DNA of 64,000 bases from Spisula solida (lineage: Eukaryota; Mollusca; Bivalvia; Venerida; Mactridae): NCBI GenBank assembly GCA_947247005.1, contig OX365949.1, forward strand, positions 20,401,130 through 20,465,129, given 5' to 3'. Both the position numbers and the translations under genes were made by a program. Under the pieces are notes generated by a model. That model did not search any database and was not told the DNA's origin. It worked only from the letters and a program-made list of their open reading frames with translations. Positions 24,780 to 37,515 of this stretch are shown in pieces (the first letter of the stretch is position 1; every line of letters begins with the position of its first letter).

Positions 24780-26870
24780 TGAAGTACTACGATATAGCTG
24801 AAGTACTATATGTACAGTAAAATGCCAACATTCAAATATTTCAATATCTCCGTGTTAATCAGCCAGGAGAGTTTGTTTTCAACACTTTGGCATCAAAGCC
24901 ATGTTTCCATAAAGAATGCAAAAAATTGCATTAATGTAGACACGTTTCCAGATAAATAGTGTCTGCAGTATTATCAATGCTCGACAAAAAATGTTAAGTT
25001 TGGCTGTTTATAGTATCATATTGGCTGACATCACAATTTCAGGAATATAACTTCGTGACAAAAACCTAGTGCGGTGGTAACCTTTGTGTTGTCTGATACA
25101 ACAATACAACGGACTGAATTTGATCTCAGAGCAACGCAGCTTTTTATTTCTCAATATGCTGACTATAGGATACTATACTATCATATATACTGCAACATTA
25201 ATGGCAGCGTATCAATAATGTGTAGTAAAGAATTAATGAGCACGTATTTGTTGATAGCAACAGCTATAATTATCTGATCACTAGTCAGTAAACATATACT
25301 AATGATAAAAAGTGCAACAAGGTAATAGGTAACTGACACGCACAGCTGTTCATAGAGGATTGTGATAGACACTATGCAGTGTCGATTTGTCAAAGACATA
25401 TAGGTAACGTTCATCAGTAAACCAAACTAGTGTAAAGTTTTATAAGTGATGAAAGGCGATAAACGAGTTTCGCTTTCAGTTACACAAATTGTTGGAACTA
25501 GAGTAACTACATGTATATAGACGCTGTTTCTGCAATCTAATGTGTAGTCAAATCACGTGTGAACTGCATCCTCCAGGTATTTGACTTAGAGTATTTATTT
25601 TTATAATGATAGGTAACTAGATATACAGTCTAAATTCTAAACGTTTCAAATATTTAGTGTACTTTTTATTTTTCTCAATTTTTATCATAATTTTAAATCA
25701 GGTCCCTGGTGAGCAAAAAGGACATTGTTACGAATAGAAGTTTTATCACATAGTTTAGCATGTATCCTTAAACTTGTGTCTGCATGTTTGAAAGGTTAAT
25801 GTATTATGTGCCATTATATCAATCAAAGTCTTGTAAGCCAATTCCAAGTTGTTAAAAAAACGAGAAGATACTAACTACATTGTAGTTTGGCAATATGAAG
25901 TGTTCCTTTTACAACAGTAGTGATTAGTTTTTGTATTGGCATTTTTAACATATTTTCTTTTTATAATTTGCAAAAATAAGCTATTTTCAGAAAATGAATA
26001 TCACTAAGGAAACCTATAATTTAAATTTGTATTGTTTGCCGAGTTTACTGGCACTGTTTGAATAGCAGAAATGCCAAAATATATTTAACAAAAACGGGCA
26101 CCAAATGTTCAACATTTCCTGATTAAGGATACTAGTACATACAAGTGTAGCTTGTGTTCTAGGCTGACGTATGTTTTATGACGACGTATCCATGGCAACT
26201 ACACATTTCTTCATCCAAACTTCGAATATGTGGAAACTGTGTACTGCATAAAATAGAAAAGCAGAATCGGAGAAAAAAATATGTAATGTATGTGACAGTA
26301 GGAGTTGCTGACTTCTGCTCATGCAATGTAGGAACATACCAGTAATATACAAGTTTACAACGTTCACTACTTTGTACAGTTTCCACTATTCTCCGCCTGT
26401 GTCTATATATGCGTTAAGCATCCTTTTTGTTTTCGTATCCCGCATGTACAGTGGAAACCATAACAAATGTATGCACCAGTTATTGTATAAACCATATATC
26501 TAGACGGTATCAACTCGAATAACGAAACACACAGCACAGGTAACCTTTCTTGTCAGATCTGGAATAAACAGGTTTGGGCCTATCGGGAGGCTGTGATAAC
26601 CCCATTTAAACAGTTTGATCACTTCCAGTGTGGAGCAGATTCTGTTTCAATGGTACATGTATGCACCAGTTATTGTATAAACCATATATCTAGACGGTAT
26701 CAACTCGAATAACGAAACACACAGCACAGGTAACCTTTCTTGTCAGATCTGGAATAAACAGGTTTGGGCCTATCGGGAGGCTGTGATAACCCCATTTAAA
26801 CAGTTTGATCACTTCCAGTGTGGAGCAGATTCTGTTTCAATTGTACATATTTTTTCTTATATTTTAGAAT
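24780..26870 (-). repeat. Long arm repeat T, reversed copy 3 (most complete)
   Basis: Co-linear reverse complement of 7540-9690 over about 2 kb; it ends with the duplicated 190-bp block. Frames at 25074-25414 and 26159-26503 are by-products. Confidence 0.85.
26469..26848 (+). repeat. Exact 190-bp tandem duplication
   Basis: ATGCACCAGTTATTGTATAA starts at 26471 and again at 26661. By eye the two 190-bp blocks are identical throughout, unlike other repeats in the window, so the event is very recent or an assembly artefact. Confidence 0.9.
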
Positions 26871-26879
26871 TAATTCATA

Positions 26880-27410
26880 ATACAAATCGTCGCCCGTTAG
26901 GGAAAACATCGTATCTTAGGCTTTTTATATCAAAGACAATGTTTTGACTCAAGAGTGTATGAGCCTTCCATCAAAACAGTGTTCATCGATCATCTGCGCC
27001 AATTGATTTCCTTAAAACACTTCATATGACATTGCTTAAGAAATAATGCATTGGTAGCTTTGTTTGTTGTCGTAATAAAAAAAAGTCACGAGTTTGGATG
27101 CGTAGTAATTAAATCACGAGTTCGCATCCGAACGAGTGCCCATATTTTATAACACAATTTTTCGATTCTAACATCGCAAACATTTCGTATTTTAAAGCAA
27201 CAAAATGCGACCTAATTTTATACCTCTATCAAGTGAGATGAGAGGAGAAACACTTGCTCAAGTAACATTTACAGTGAGTTCAGGCGATTGTGTGTTTTGT
27301 TCCTTGGTTTTTATGAAACCAACGGCTCTACTTTCTGTTCGAACTAAAATGGACATGCATATCGATTTGAAGGCTATAAATAACGAATTGGTGTTGATCC
27401 GACGCACACG
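26880..27410. other. No gene seen; target of the 1.5-kb TIR element
   Basis: Contains the 84-codon frame at 27205-27459, which runs into the transposon and resembles nothing known to me. Confidence 0.45.
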
Positions 27411-27414
27411 CATG

Positions 27415-28924
27415 CAGGGGCGTGTCTGGGCCCATTTTGAGTATACGCACGATGGCTAGGGGGGTCCGGGGGCATGCTCCCCCGGGAAAAAAATTTCCTC
27501 TTGGAGCGTCGTACGTGCGTTTTTTGGTGTATTTAGAAATAAAGAATTGTCTTAAATTATAGGTTAAAATGAGACAAACACATGTACCGATAAATTAAAA
27601 AAACATCATAAAGTGAACAACGTAATTTATTCATTACTCTCTGCGAATGAAGTACAACATGTCAATATAATAGACACATTTTTTCAACACAACCGGCGTC
27701 AACTACAAGCATGACTGTAACTATGCTTTTTCAAAAGGGTGCGGCATTGGGTCTTGAGTATATTATGTTTAGATGAGGAGTAAAAGGCTACTCCTCCTGC
27801 TAACGGACGCTGTGACTCGGTGCTCACAAGGTCTTCAAGAGTGTTGTTAGAATGCAATATCGGAGGGACAGCAGACAAACTCATTATATAAATAGTGTGC
27901 TAGCTAGAAATAATTCGTTATTACTACATGTAGTATACGGTGAGCAGCCTACCACACAAACTCGTTCTCTACTTAATATAATAATACACACACATTTATA
28001 CATTTATTATCAACCATATTGTTTGAGTTGCATGACATACAAATTCGACCTTAACTAAATTGGATTCGCTGACAAAGTAGTTATTGTGCGAGCAAACAGC
28101 CTACCACACAACAATTTTATTGCGCGGCCGAAGCCTCGCTCGAAAAATGCATTGTTTGCAAGCCAAATAAATTCGTTCTCTGCCAGAAATTATATACATG
28201 TATTAATAAAGCTATTGTGCGAGCGAAGCGAGCCTGAGAAAATTCATTATATATCTGAGCTACATACCACACAAACTCTTTCATCACTTAGCCTTCATAC
28301 CATTCACTGATAATGTCAGTGTGCGAGTGAATAGAGTAAAAACTTCCAATTGCTTTATCTGAGCTGCATACTACACCTAGTTCTCTGCTTGAAACTGTTT
28401 AATAATAAACTTATTATGCGAGCGAACTGAGGCAGACAATTGCATTGTTTGTCTGAGCTGCATACTATGCATACTCGTTCATCAATTGATTCCATTAACA
28501 GATCGAAATATTGTACGAGCATAGCAAGTCAGAAAAATACATGCATTGTTGTTCTGAACAACATGACAGCTAAAAGAAAAGGCATTCTTTATTTTAGAAA
28601 CATACCAGACACATTTGTCCTCACATTGGTAAATGATTAAGTTGAGCGAGCAAGAAAAAAATGGAGAGTTAATTTGATCAGCATTTCACACAAACTCGTT
28701 CTCTACTTGATAATACATGGATTGTATTCAATAACGAACTAATTAAAATGCGAGCTTGATAAAAATGCATAACTCTGTAGGCTAATGCATAGAGGATGAC
28801 AATTTTATATGCCGCACCCGGGTCAGGCAGCGATTTTTATTGCAGTTTTGGAGTTTTTAAAGTTTCGACTTTTTCAATTAACTGTACGCACGTGCGTAAG
28901 TGCGTAGGCCCAGACACGCGCCTG
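27415..28924. mobile_element. 1.51-kb TIR element (hAT-like end motif), 5-bp target duplication
   Basis: Left end CAGGGGCGTGTCTGGGCC; right end reverse complement CAGGCGCGTGTCTGGGCC. Both are flanked by GCATG (27410-27414 and 28925-28929). Next to the left end is a G-run/C-run foldback (GTCCGGGGGCATGCTCCCCC). No transposase frame, so non-autonomous. CAGGGG-type ends recall hAT elements, but a 5-bp duplication is shorter than the usual 8, so the superfamily is open. Confidence 0.82.
28080..28650 (+). repeat. Degenerate ~100-130-bp tandem repeat inside the TIR element
   Basis: Variants of GTGCGAGCGAA occur near 28086, 28217, 28321, 28417 and 28513, each followed by a CTGAGCTGCATAC.ACAC-like segment. 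Frames at 27852-28640 arise from it. Confidence 0.65.
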
Positions 28925-28929
28925 GCATG

Positions 28930-29640
28930 TGTCTGATAAATATAATAGGCACAATGAATACTTCATAACAAATATTATGAGAAATCAAGGCGTCCAATGC
29001 AAAATATTCACATTCGAACAGGAATGAGCTATTTTCCATTCGACAAGTGACATTATAATGCGGCGCTCATGTAAGAAGCCGTCCCGTAAGAACTCCACTG
29101 TTTAAAAATATCGATTTTTATTTAGTCATGTAATATATTTGGGTCTAGTCACATTAATTTGTTATTAGTTTTTGTTCACATTGAATTGTAGTATTTATAA
29201 CCGAACTATAGCAACGAAATATATGTAAAATAACGTTATGTCAATAGTTGTTGTGAACGATGGGTAAATGGCAACAGCCATATAAAAATGGTAAGACTAA
29301 TATACGCAAAGAAGGCGAATCTCACGTGATATGTTAGAATAAAACACCGTAACCATTTGCTGTTTTTTGTAACAAAATAACTTACCTCATTCAAGATTAA
29401 GCCTTTTCTGTAAAATTGTTCTCCATATATGTAACATTTGTCTAAAATACCCAGTAAAATATAATCTTTTGACTCAGCATTTCACTATATTTTGACATTA
29501 TGTGAGTTTCCTTAAATAGTAAAGGCAAACGGCTAGCATTGTAAAAAATTGACCTACAGCTGATATTAAGGTTAAAAGTTGTATTGGTTAAAGCAACTTT
29601 TGCGTCCGTAAGAATAGCATTACCCTACAGCAAGACCTTA
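28930..29640. other. No gene seen
   Basis: AT-rich filler between the TIR element and module N; nothing recognised. Confidence 0.5.
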
Positions 29641-31400
29641 AAAGACATCCCTAGTACTAAAATGGTCTACTGTTTTGAAATATGTACTTGTCAGGTTAGA
29701 GGGAAGAGCATATATTTATCAGCCACAAATATAAATACATTAAACAAATAGAACACTGTATCAGCCGTGTAAACTAACAATATTCATTCGTCTAATGTAA
29801 CCATAGTGATAAATGTATCAGAATAAACATATGTAAGATATTAATGGACACGATAGTCATCTTTGCTATTAATATTACAGCATTTCACAACAAACACGAC
29901 TTCACTCATGACTTATGGCGTATGTTCATCAGTTAACCATGTTTATATAATAAAATGGAATTCGGACGAATAACACGAAGACGGACATACGTATACTGAG
30001 CAAATGTTCCAACTAGACTTCATTTTAATTTCTGTGTATAATTTTATTTCTAAGATGTGTTCTGAATTCAGAAATACGATATTTTGTAGGGTAAAGTTAC
30101 ATTTGTAATTTATTCTTCTGGCTTCTGTTACTACATGACTTTGTATCAGTGGAATTAATTAAAAGTAAGGGGTCTAGTTGGAACAAAGAATGTTTGATAG
30201 ACAGTGGTTTATTTCATAGTTTTGTCAAAATAGTATTCTATGTCCCGCCGACAGTATTCTTATAAAAGTGGAGACCGCATAGTTTCATTTATCCTGGCAG
30301 CGGACCAAACATATTAAAAAGGCATTGGAACTACTCTCACGTTCCCTTCCGTTTTCACTTGTCTGAAATTATTTTATAGATAATTATTTCAATACCATGA
30401 CAATAGTGAGATAGTGTATGTTTGTAAACGAGTAAGATTTGCAATGAAAGTTCTTCGATACATTCGCTTTATTGTTACAAGTTTTATTAACTTCAAGGGT
30501 AAATGCAGAACATCATAATACTATCCTTCCTGTATCCAAAGAATTTAATTTTGAAGAAAAGATGCTTTCGAAAAAACAGCATGCATTATCCCTCTATGTC
30601 ATTGAGATGACGCACAGTATAGACAATATACATAAAATACAGAATTCATCAAACATAAGACAACATGACAATGCATCGTTAAGATTGATAGAACACGTCA
30701 GATTTGACGATCACACATTGTGTACGTATAGTAGGTTAGATAAATATATAACCTATAAAATGCATACGTCTTCGAACCTTCTTAAATAGTATAACAAGTA
30801 ACAAAAACACCAGGAATCTTATATACAGAATTAGAACCAACATGGTTTACACTGTTCATATATCATATAACTGGTTAAATATGACGAATGATGTCTGAAA
30901 AAAATGATAAGAAAACATAACTAGAAATATGATACATGCTATAATATGATATCGAACTCTTATACACCCTCCTCGAATAAAAACTGATGCACAACGAAAA
31001 TAAACATTGTCATAAAATAACACTGTTTGTTATACTTGGATGATGTTTCTTTTGTCTGTTAATTATATACGACTTATATTTGTTTTGAAGAGTTTCAAAA
31101 AAAAAAATTGGTTTTACTTTAACGTGAATGGATTATTGTAAAACGCAATGCAGCCGTCTGTAGACGAGAACAAATAATGCTGCATACAAATTGCATAAAT
31201 GTACAGAATACCTGTTTGATATAAAGCCCCGTGTGCATTGTTATATTCTAGAGTACATTACCTATTTAGAAATTATGAGTTTGTCAGTTCAGTTGTATAC
31301 TCGTACCTTCATTAAAGTCCGCCCTTTCTTTCTTGGATTTGTTCCTATATATCATATAGCCAATGTGTACGATTAGTGAAGGCGTTGTTACTTTTGGCGT
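29640..31400 (+). repeat. Modules N and D, copy 2
   Basis: Uninterrupted counterpart of 15240-17050 and, for 29690-30020, inverted counterpart of 6480-6880. Leads directly into core copy 5, as module D leads toward core copy 2. The 105-codon frame at 30472-30789 is not kept in the 16 kb copy. Confidence 0.8.
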
Positions 31401-32640
31401 TTTATATTTTGTGTCAGTTCACTTATGACAGTAACAGAACGCGAAACACCCTTCTTGTGACATACATTATAGATCGTGTTCAAATATAAGTGGGGTACTT
31501 TTCGTAGAATAATGATTCTTATTACAGAGGTGTTTAGCCAATGTTATCCCAATAGCGGTAGAAGCATGTTGCAATAGTGCAAAGTGGTATGAAGCTCCCC
31601 ATATCCCACTATTTAGTGTATAAACGTCATCCACTGTTTCATTTAGAGAAATTACCGATTGAGCAAAACCTGTAAAAATAAGAATATATATTTAATTGAT
31701 CGACTACCAATTTACTTAAAGCAGCGGTTCATGTGTAAGAAGCAATGATTGTAGTAAACGGGTCTGAAACAAGGATAAGGAACGTATCATTTAAGACAAA
31801 AATCCTTTTGTCTGACCCATCTCCATTTGCCGCTTGTTTGAGCTAAGTAATCCCATGATGATTACAGAATTGCATTCCAACACTATCTGTTTGCAGTTTG
31901 GCTTCAGCCAGAGCGTCGTAGCGAAGACCTTATTGGTTTGTTTGCGTAGCATCTATGGAACGTTATAGCAATACAAACCAGCATTGCGATGTGATTATGA
32001 CTATTAATACGATACAGGGAAGTTGGTTCCTATATAGGCATGGCTAAATTATCCATAAAACTAGTTACTTGTTGAGCCTGGTATTTATAGATAGTTTCGT
32101 TTGTGGTGGGCTTTCCTATGAAAGTATTACTGATAGGGAGTAATACATCTATTTGTTAATGTCTGATAATGGGACCATAAAATACTTCCCATGTGTATAT
32201 ATAGTGAGAATAAGACCAGATTTATGGGTTTGTGGGATGAGATTGTCTATGATCAGTATTGTATTCATAGTATTTATGTATGAGGATGATTTGGTATACA
32301 GGAATATCTGTTCGTGTTAATCCATTCTTTACGAGATTATTAGTTCTTTTTTTCATCTGATTTTATGCCATTATTTCAGGAATTATAGTCACACATGGCG
32401 GCCAATTTTATGGTGTTTAGAGCCATTTGGTTCAATTCTTAACGGCAGCACGTGGACAGCGACAGTGTAAATAGATTTATGAATAACACAGAATGTTCAC
32501 AAAGTATTCATGAACAGTGGTACAATGAAAACTATGCATTTTTAATATGATGCATTTCGCAACACCGTGATGTATAAACACTATCCTCCGCTCGGATAGC
32601 TTTGTTAGTTCACTGACATTACTTCCACGCGCTAGACCAG
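31400..32640 (+). repeat. Core repeat C, copy 5
   Basis: Full set of core landmarks (31420, 31690, 31900, 32170, 32390). No tandem 114-bp units follow; instead family U begins after a short gap. Confidence 0.8.
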
Positions 32641-32789
32641 TGTTGATTTCATAGTGATCAGTAATTGTGGGTTGTGTGTCGGTAGTGTGTTGGGCACTTC
32701 TTCGTTTTAAGATTTCTTACAGCTAAAGCGGGGCATTATAGTCCTATTGCTATTGGTCATTCAGCTAGTTACAATTTATTGTACTTTTC

Positions 32790-32970
32790 GATAGCTTGGA
32801 CTTGGGCGGATCTGCGCTTGTTTAGTTGGGCATTGTGTCTTTCTGTGTTTTATGTTTCCTGTGCTCGGTTGGTTCAGTTGGGCATTGTGCTTTGTGTGTT
32901 TTAATGTTTTCTGTGCTCGGCTGGTTAAGTTGAGTGCTGCCTTCCCTGTCTGACTTAATATAATCTTTGT
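32790..32970 (+). repeat. Repeat family U, copy 2
   Basis: Reverse complement of 285-440. Itself contains two related halves, each with TTGGGCATTGTG and TGTGCTCGG.TGGTT.AGTTG, about 60 bp apart. Confidence 0.75.
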
Positions 32971-32999
32971 GCAATTTCTTTTCGTATATGCTAATTTTG

Positions 33000-34110
33000 T
33001 GCCTTATGTGCTTCGCTGTTGTTGTTTCATATTGACTTCCCTGTACGATCAGTTATCATATTTAAATGCTTCGAACTTCCTGGGTTATGTTATGTCATAG
33101 CCACTTGGATTCACTTCTAACCTGACAACAGAACTATTACAATAATTAATTATCCACATTATATTTTTCTCTGTGTGAGTAGAGACCTAGAATCGAATTA
33201 GGGTGTAATTGTTCATGTCCCCAAGTGCAACAATAGGGAATTCTCACGGTTGAATGGTTTGATTATTTCTGTACATGTATAACTCTAACGCGATAAATTG
33301 CTGTACAAAAACAAACACAAAATTGCCTATATTTTTGTTATGGATTAAAACGTAACATTTGCCTATGAAAGCATTTAAACATTTGGCACAACATTATACA
33401 GTTTGCATGCTCCTAAATATTCAGAAACGATAAATATAGCGGATTTTGTGATTGTTTTTGTATTGCAATTTATCGCGTTGGAGTTATACAGGTAGTGTTG
33501 CCAAATAACATAGTCTATCATTTCTAGTCAGTAATCAGTATATTGGACTATGTTCGACAACATTAATTATGAAAATGGTCGAGTAGGAATCGGCTCCATG
33601 TGCGTAGTGCAGCATAGACACACCGCTAATGTTGTAGGGTGACGCTGTACTGTCACAAAACATATATAGCACCAATATCAGAATGCATTTTTATTGTAAA
33701 TATATGTTTATTGTCATATTTTTTTAATCGGGTGGGGGAATTAGTTTTGTTCATCTTATATTAGTCTTTAGGTATCTAGGTATTTATTCATCATTGCCGT
33801 ATCATTATGTAGCTAAAGTGTATATACAATAAGGGAGTCGTTCCCTTTTTCATAATTGAACTTCCAGATTCTCTTATGTTCTAATTGAACCTAATATTTT
33901 TAATATTTTCATTGAACAAACGTGTTTTGCAATGTTTTTTTTATCTGGCACTTGACAAAAGTTTCCCACTTTTAAATTGTTTAAATAGTTTTTTTATCTA
34001 TTATGTAATAATAATTTTACTCTTTTTACTGCATGATTGCACAGACAGTTGTTATGAAAGTTGTGAAATAATGCATAACGCAGTAAACGCACCGATATGC
34101 CGATTTACTC
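33000..34110. other. Intergenic, no gene seen
   Basis: AT-rich. TAACGCGATAAATTGC.GTAC (~33286) and its reverse complement near 33465 form a 200-bp-spaced inverted pair, suggesting a small foldback element. The T-rich frame at 33885-34121 is unsupported. Confidence 0.45.
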
Positions 34111-34729
34111 AAGGCACGTGAATCGTATGTATTTCGTATGTGAAAGAAATTGTATAATATTCACAGTAATATGTGTTTGAGATAATAGCACGTTCTGTAC
34201 CTTGGATACCAACATCGTAGAAAAAAGACATTATAAGACATAGAAACCTGTGTATTATGTGGTGAATGACACAGACTACAAGAGGGGAGTTGTTGGAATT
34301 ATTGAGAGAGCTAATATTCTTTGCGTCATTTAACTATGTTATAATGGAATTATAAACAATAATTGGGAGTTCAAACATTAACACTTACGTTGGTCTGGCT
34401 ACCACGTGTGTATCTAGCTATAATAACACGTTTATACACCTCAACATTAGACTAGGAACACTTTGTACTTTATCATGTAAACACAATACATGTACAAACT
34501 TATCTTTGAGAGAAGGCAGTCGTTTTGTTTTGTGTTTTTAGTGGCACTCATGGTCATTTTATCGCAGAGGTTGAATAAAAGCTACCCTATATAGTGTGCA
34601 TGTTGGTTTGTTACATCGCTAGCTTAGACGGAGAAGGTCAAAAGTAAGAAGTACTTACGACCTTATTAGACCCATATATATTTGAAATCTGCACCACAAG
34701 GCGCTACTTGTGAGCCTATTCATGAATTT

Positions 34730-34985
34730 TGTAACAGGACATGTCGCCCAACTGAAGTTGAAAAAGCTTGTTGTAAAGAGTAGTTTTCTGACAGGTTTTT
34801 GTTGTTTCTCTCCCAAATAGCGTTCGTACTTACGACCGTCTCATTCTTAGCCAGCGATATGTGAATCAATCGTCGATGAAAATAATCAAGCTTGTCAGTT
34901 TTTGCTTGAATGTCCCGGCGAATGCCTGGTGGCGATGTGCTAGAATGACGAGCGATGCCATCATCGACATTTAGACCTTCCAATG
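34730..34985 (-). pseudogene. Reverse-transcriptase relic (LINE), copy 1
   Basis: The minus-strand frame reads EGLNVDDGIARHSS...RRDIQAKTDKLDYF. It resembles the L.FADDIALLSH...IQ.KT..L palm region of a second LINE lineage, with the FADD motif decayed to NVDD. Short and degenerate. Confidence 0.55.
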
Positions 34986-35439
34986 TTCACTGTAGCCTTT
35001 TATGTCGTCCTTGGTGGCTTATTTCATCAGCAAACGAAACATATCGAGCAGAGTAAAGGGAACATTATGTAAACCTGCTTGACTCTGAAATTGAGCTGTG
35101 CCGCGTCTTACCTTTTCGAAGTCAGTTTTCAGTATTTTGATGATATTAGTGATCATCTTTGGTAACAATACAACTGTGCTAAAACCTTTGAAATCATCAG
35201 CTTTTAAAATATATTCGGACTTCAAGCCATGTTCACAGCAACATACCAAAAACCAACAGTACAAACAAAAACACCAGAAAGAGTGATATATCGTCGTGGG
35301 TTTATTTGAATAGAACACACTATTTCAATGATTTAAAACAACATAATGAATGTTAGAAGATCAACAGTAATTAGTTAAACTACATGAAAGTCAAATGGTA
35401 TAATAATTCCGCATGCAAACATATTAAATGTAAAAATAT

Positions 35440-35468
35440 CACGTGACGTATGTTATCACGTGACGTCA
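35440..35468 (+). promoter_or_regulatory. Paired E-box/CRE composite motifs, copy 1
   Basis: CACGTGACGT at 35440 and CACGTGACGTCA at 35457 overlap an E-box (CACGTG) with a CRE (TGACGTCA or half-site), 17 bp apart. Preserved in copy 2 (46277 and 46294). Function inferred only. Confidence 0.35.
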
Positions 35469-35546
35469 TTTACAGTTTTCGCGCCAAATTCAACATTGTT
35501 TTGTCAAAGTTGAATGAGGAGAATGCAACGTTTTTATTTTAAATTG

Positions 35547-35684
35547 ATACCTTGGTCACAAATCACCAATACATCGGACGATGTCCGTGTATCCGATATG
35601 TCCGTCCGGCCTCTGGACCGATTTGACCAAAGTACGCTGTCCGATGATCAGACCGCAATCGGACTTGAAGTGTGACCCAGGCAT
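35547..35684. mobile_element. ~138-bp MITE with ACC.TGGTCACA ends, copy 1
   Basis: Left end ATACCTTGGTCACA pairs with reverse complement of TGTGACCCAGGCAT at the right. The interior is CG-rich (GGACGATGTCCG, CGGACTT). The same element sits at the orthologous place in copy 2 (46389-46535), so it inserted before the duplication. Confidence 0.7.
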
Positions 35685-35865
35685 AAATACGAATATTTGT
35701 CCCAAGAAAATATACACAATTACATATACTTGTACAACCCAACCTCTCCAAAACGATCAACGACCGGTCATCAAGGAAAACATTCACTTATCCCGCATAA
35801 AAGTTTGTAGATCTATAATCATGTCTCAAGAGCGATAACCTCCCAATAACAACCTACATAATTAT

Positions 35866-36045
35866 GTGTTGCTCAATGAGGGTCGCACCGGAGAGGTTGC
35901 TATACCTTATATAGAGCTACAAGTCTCAAATAATTAAAATTGCGATGTTTATCGTTATTCTCAGGATATCCATTTCAGAGCATTTAACTTAGATAATAAT
36001 GTCTTGCTCAATGAGGGTCGCACCGCAGAGGTTGCTATATCTTAA
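35866..36045 (+). repeat. 134-bp direct repeat pair, copy 1
   Basis: TTGCTCAATGAGGGTCGCAC and AGAGGTTGCTATA occur at ~35869 and ~36003. The same pair is in copy 2 at ~46735 and ~46868. Confidence 0.75.
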
Positions 36046-36904
36046 ATTATACCAATAATGCTAGTTTTGGATCAATCAATGTAAGAAATTTACCCTGTAT
36101 TTATTTAAACTTTGAAATAAAGCGCCCCAAGACTGACATAGTCAGAAGTTAAACTACCATCATTATAACAGGATATGGTTCATAGTAGTGAATTTTATTA
36201 AACGTTCTTTAACATGCAGAACGCACTACGGTCGGATAGTAAAACCAGGCATAAACTATACGAATAATTTCATTAAAATAGCCCGAATGCAATAGACAAA
36301 ATGCTTTTACATTGCATTTAAATTTGTTTAAGGCAGATTTTTAAATTGAAAGTCACACCTCGTTTTTATTTTATGCCGCTTTCAATAATTAAAAGCAACA
36401 TGCAGTTGATATTATGGCTGCAAAGGAATGTGATTTCAAAAGTAATGTGCTGTGGTGTTATAATATAATCATATAATTATGTTATACATGATACACACTA
36501 TATTTGCAAGTACTATCTCACTTAAGAATATTTGCAGTATGTCGTGCAGAGAAAACGTGCGCACATAAGTGACGTTAGTGCTGCAAGTACTCGATATTAA
36601 CACGTATTCAATATGACCTTGTACTCTTAGTTTCATTAGTTATATTGACTAATGTGACACGAATTTGAAATTGTATTCCATGCGTGGAAATATTCTGTGC
36701 CACGTGACCATAGGTTCCACGTGATCAAGTGCAATATTTAGGAAAACAAGTTACTGCTGTAATACGTTCGTGACATAGACTTTTCAAGTGTCACGGTTCA
36801 GGAAAATAAATTGAGTAACTCCTGTTATTTTGACGAAGTGTTACCAAACACATTTACCATTCTATATGCATTAACTTCGCATAAATGTCTTAGAATCCGT
36901 AATT

Positions 36905-37515
36905 GGCAGAATGCGTCATACAAACTTGCAGTATTGTGCTGGCCGAGGGCTTCATACAAATTCACTGTACTATACTGCACTAGGACGAGTTCGTCATACA
37001 AACTGGCGGTACTGCCCTAGGCGAGTACGTCATACAAACGGACAGTGCTGTACTAGAGCGAGTAAGTCACACGATCGTATTGTATTATACTGGGGCGAGT
37101 ACGTCATGTAAACTGGCAATACTGTCCTAGGCGAGTACGTAATTGACAGTTCTGTACTGGGTGATAACGTCATACAAACTGGCAATACTATGTTGGACGA
37201 TTACGTCATACAAACCGTCAATACTGTGTGGGGCGAGTACGCCATAAAAATAGGCAATACTGTGTGGAACGAGTACGCCATACAAACCGTCAATACTGTG
37301 TAGAGCGAGCACGCCATACAAACTGGCAAAACTGTGTGGGGCGAGTACGCCATACACACAGGCAATACTCCGTTGGGCGAGTACGCCATACAAACCGGCA
37401 ATACTATTTAGGACGAGTACGCCATACAAACCGGCAATACTATTTGGGATGCGTATGTCATACAAACCGGCAATACTGATTGGGACGAGTACGTCATACA
37501 AACTGGCAGTATATT
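36905..37515 (+). repeat. 36-bp minisatellite, copy 1 (~16 units)
   Basis: Consensus resembles GAGTACGCCATACAAACYGG plus CAATACTGTGTGGGGC. Unit starts at 37235 and 37271 give 36 bp. As 36 is a multiple of three, open frames persist on both strands (minus 37127-37573, 148 codons of a 12-residue repeat). Between the two copies all five base differences in that frame change the amino acid, arguing against a protein. Confidence 0.9.

Noticed and set aside
27205..27459. 84-codon frame starting at an ATG
   Set aside because: Runs across the transposon boundary at 27415, no homology, and no splice or repeat support.
30472..30789. 105-codon plus-strand frame
   Set aside because: Lies in module D; the counterpart near 16.1-16.4 kb is interrupted by stops and indels.
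36905..37515. CRISPR-like array of 36-bp repeats
   Set aside because: Units are head-to-tail without spacers and lie in animal DNA; it is a minisatellite.
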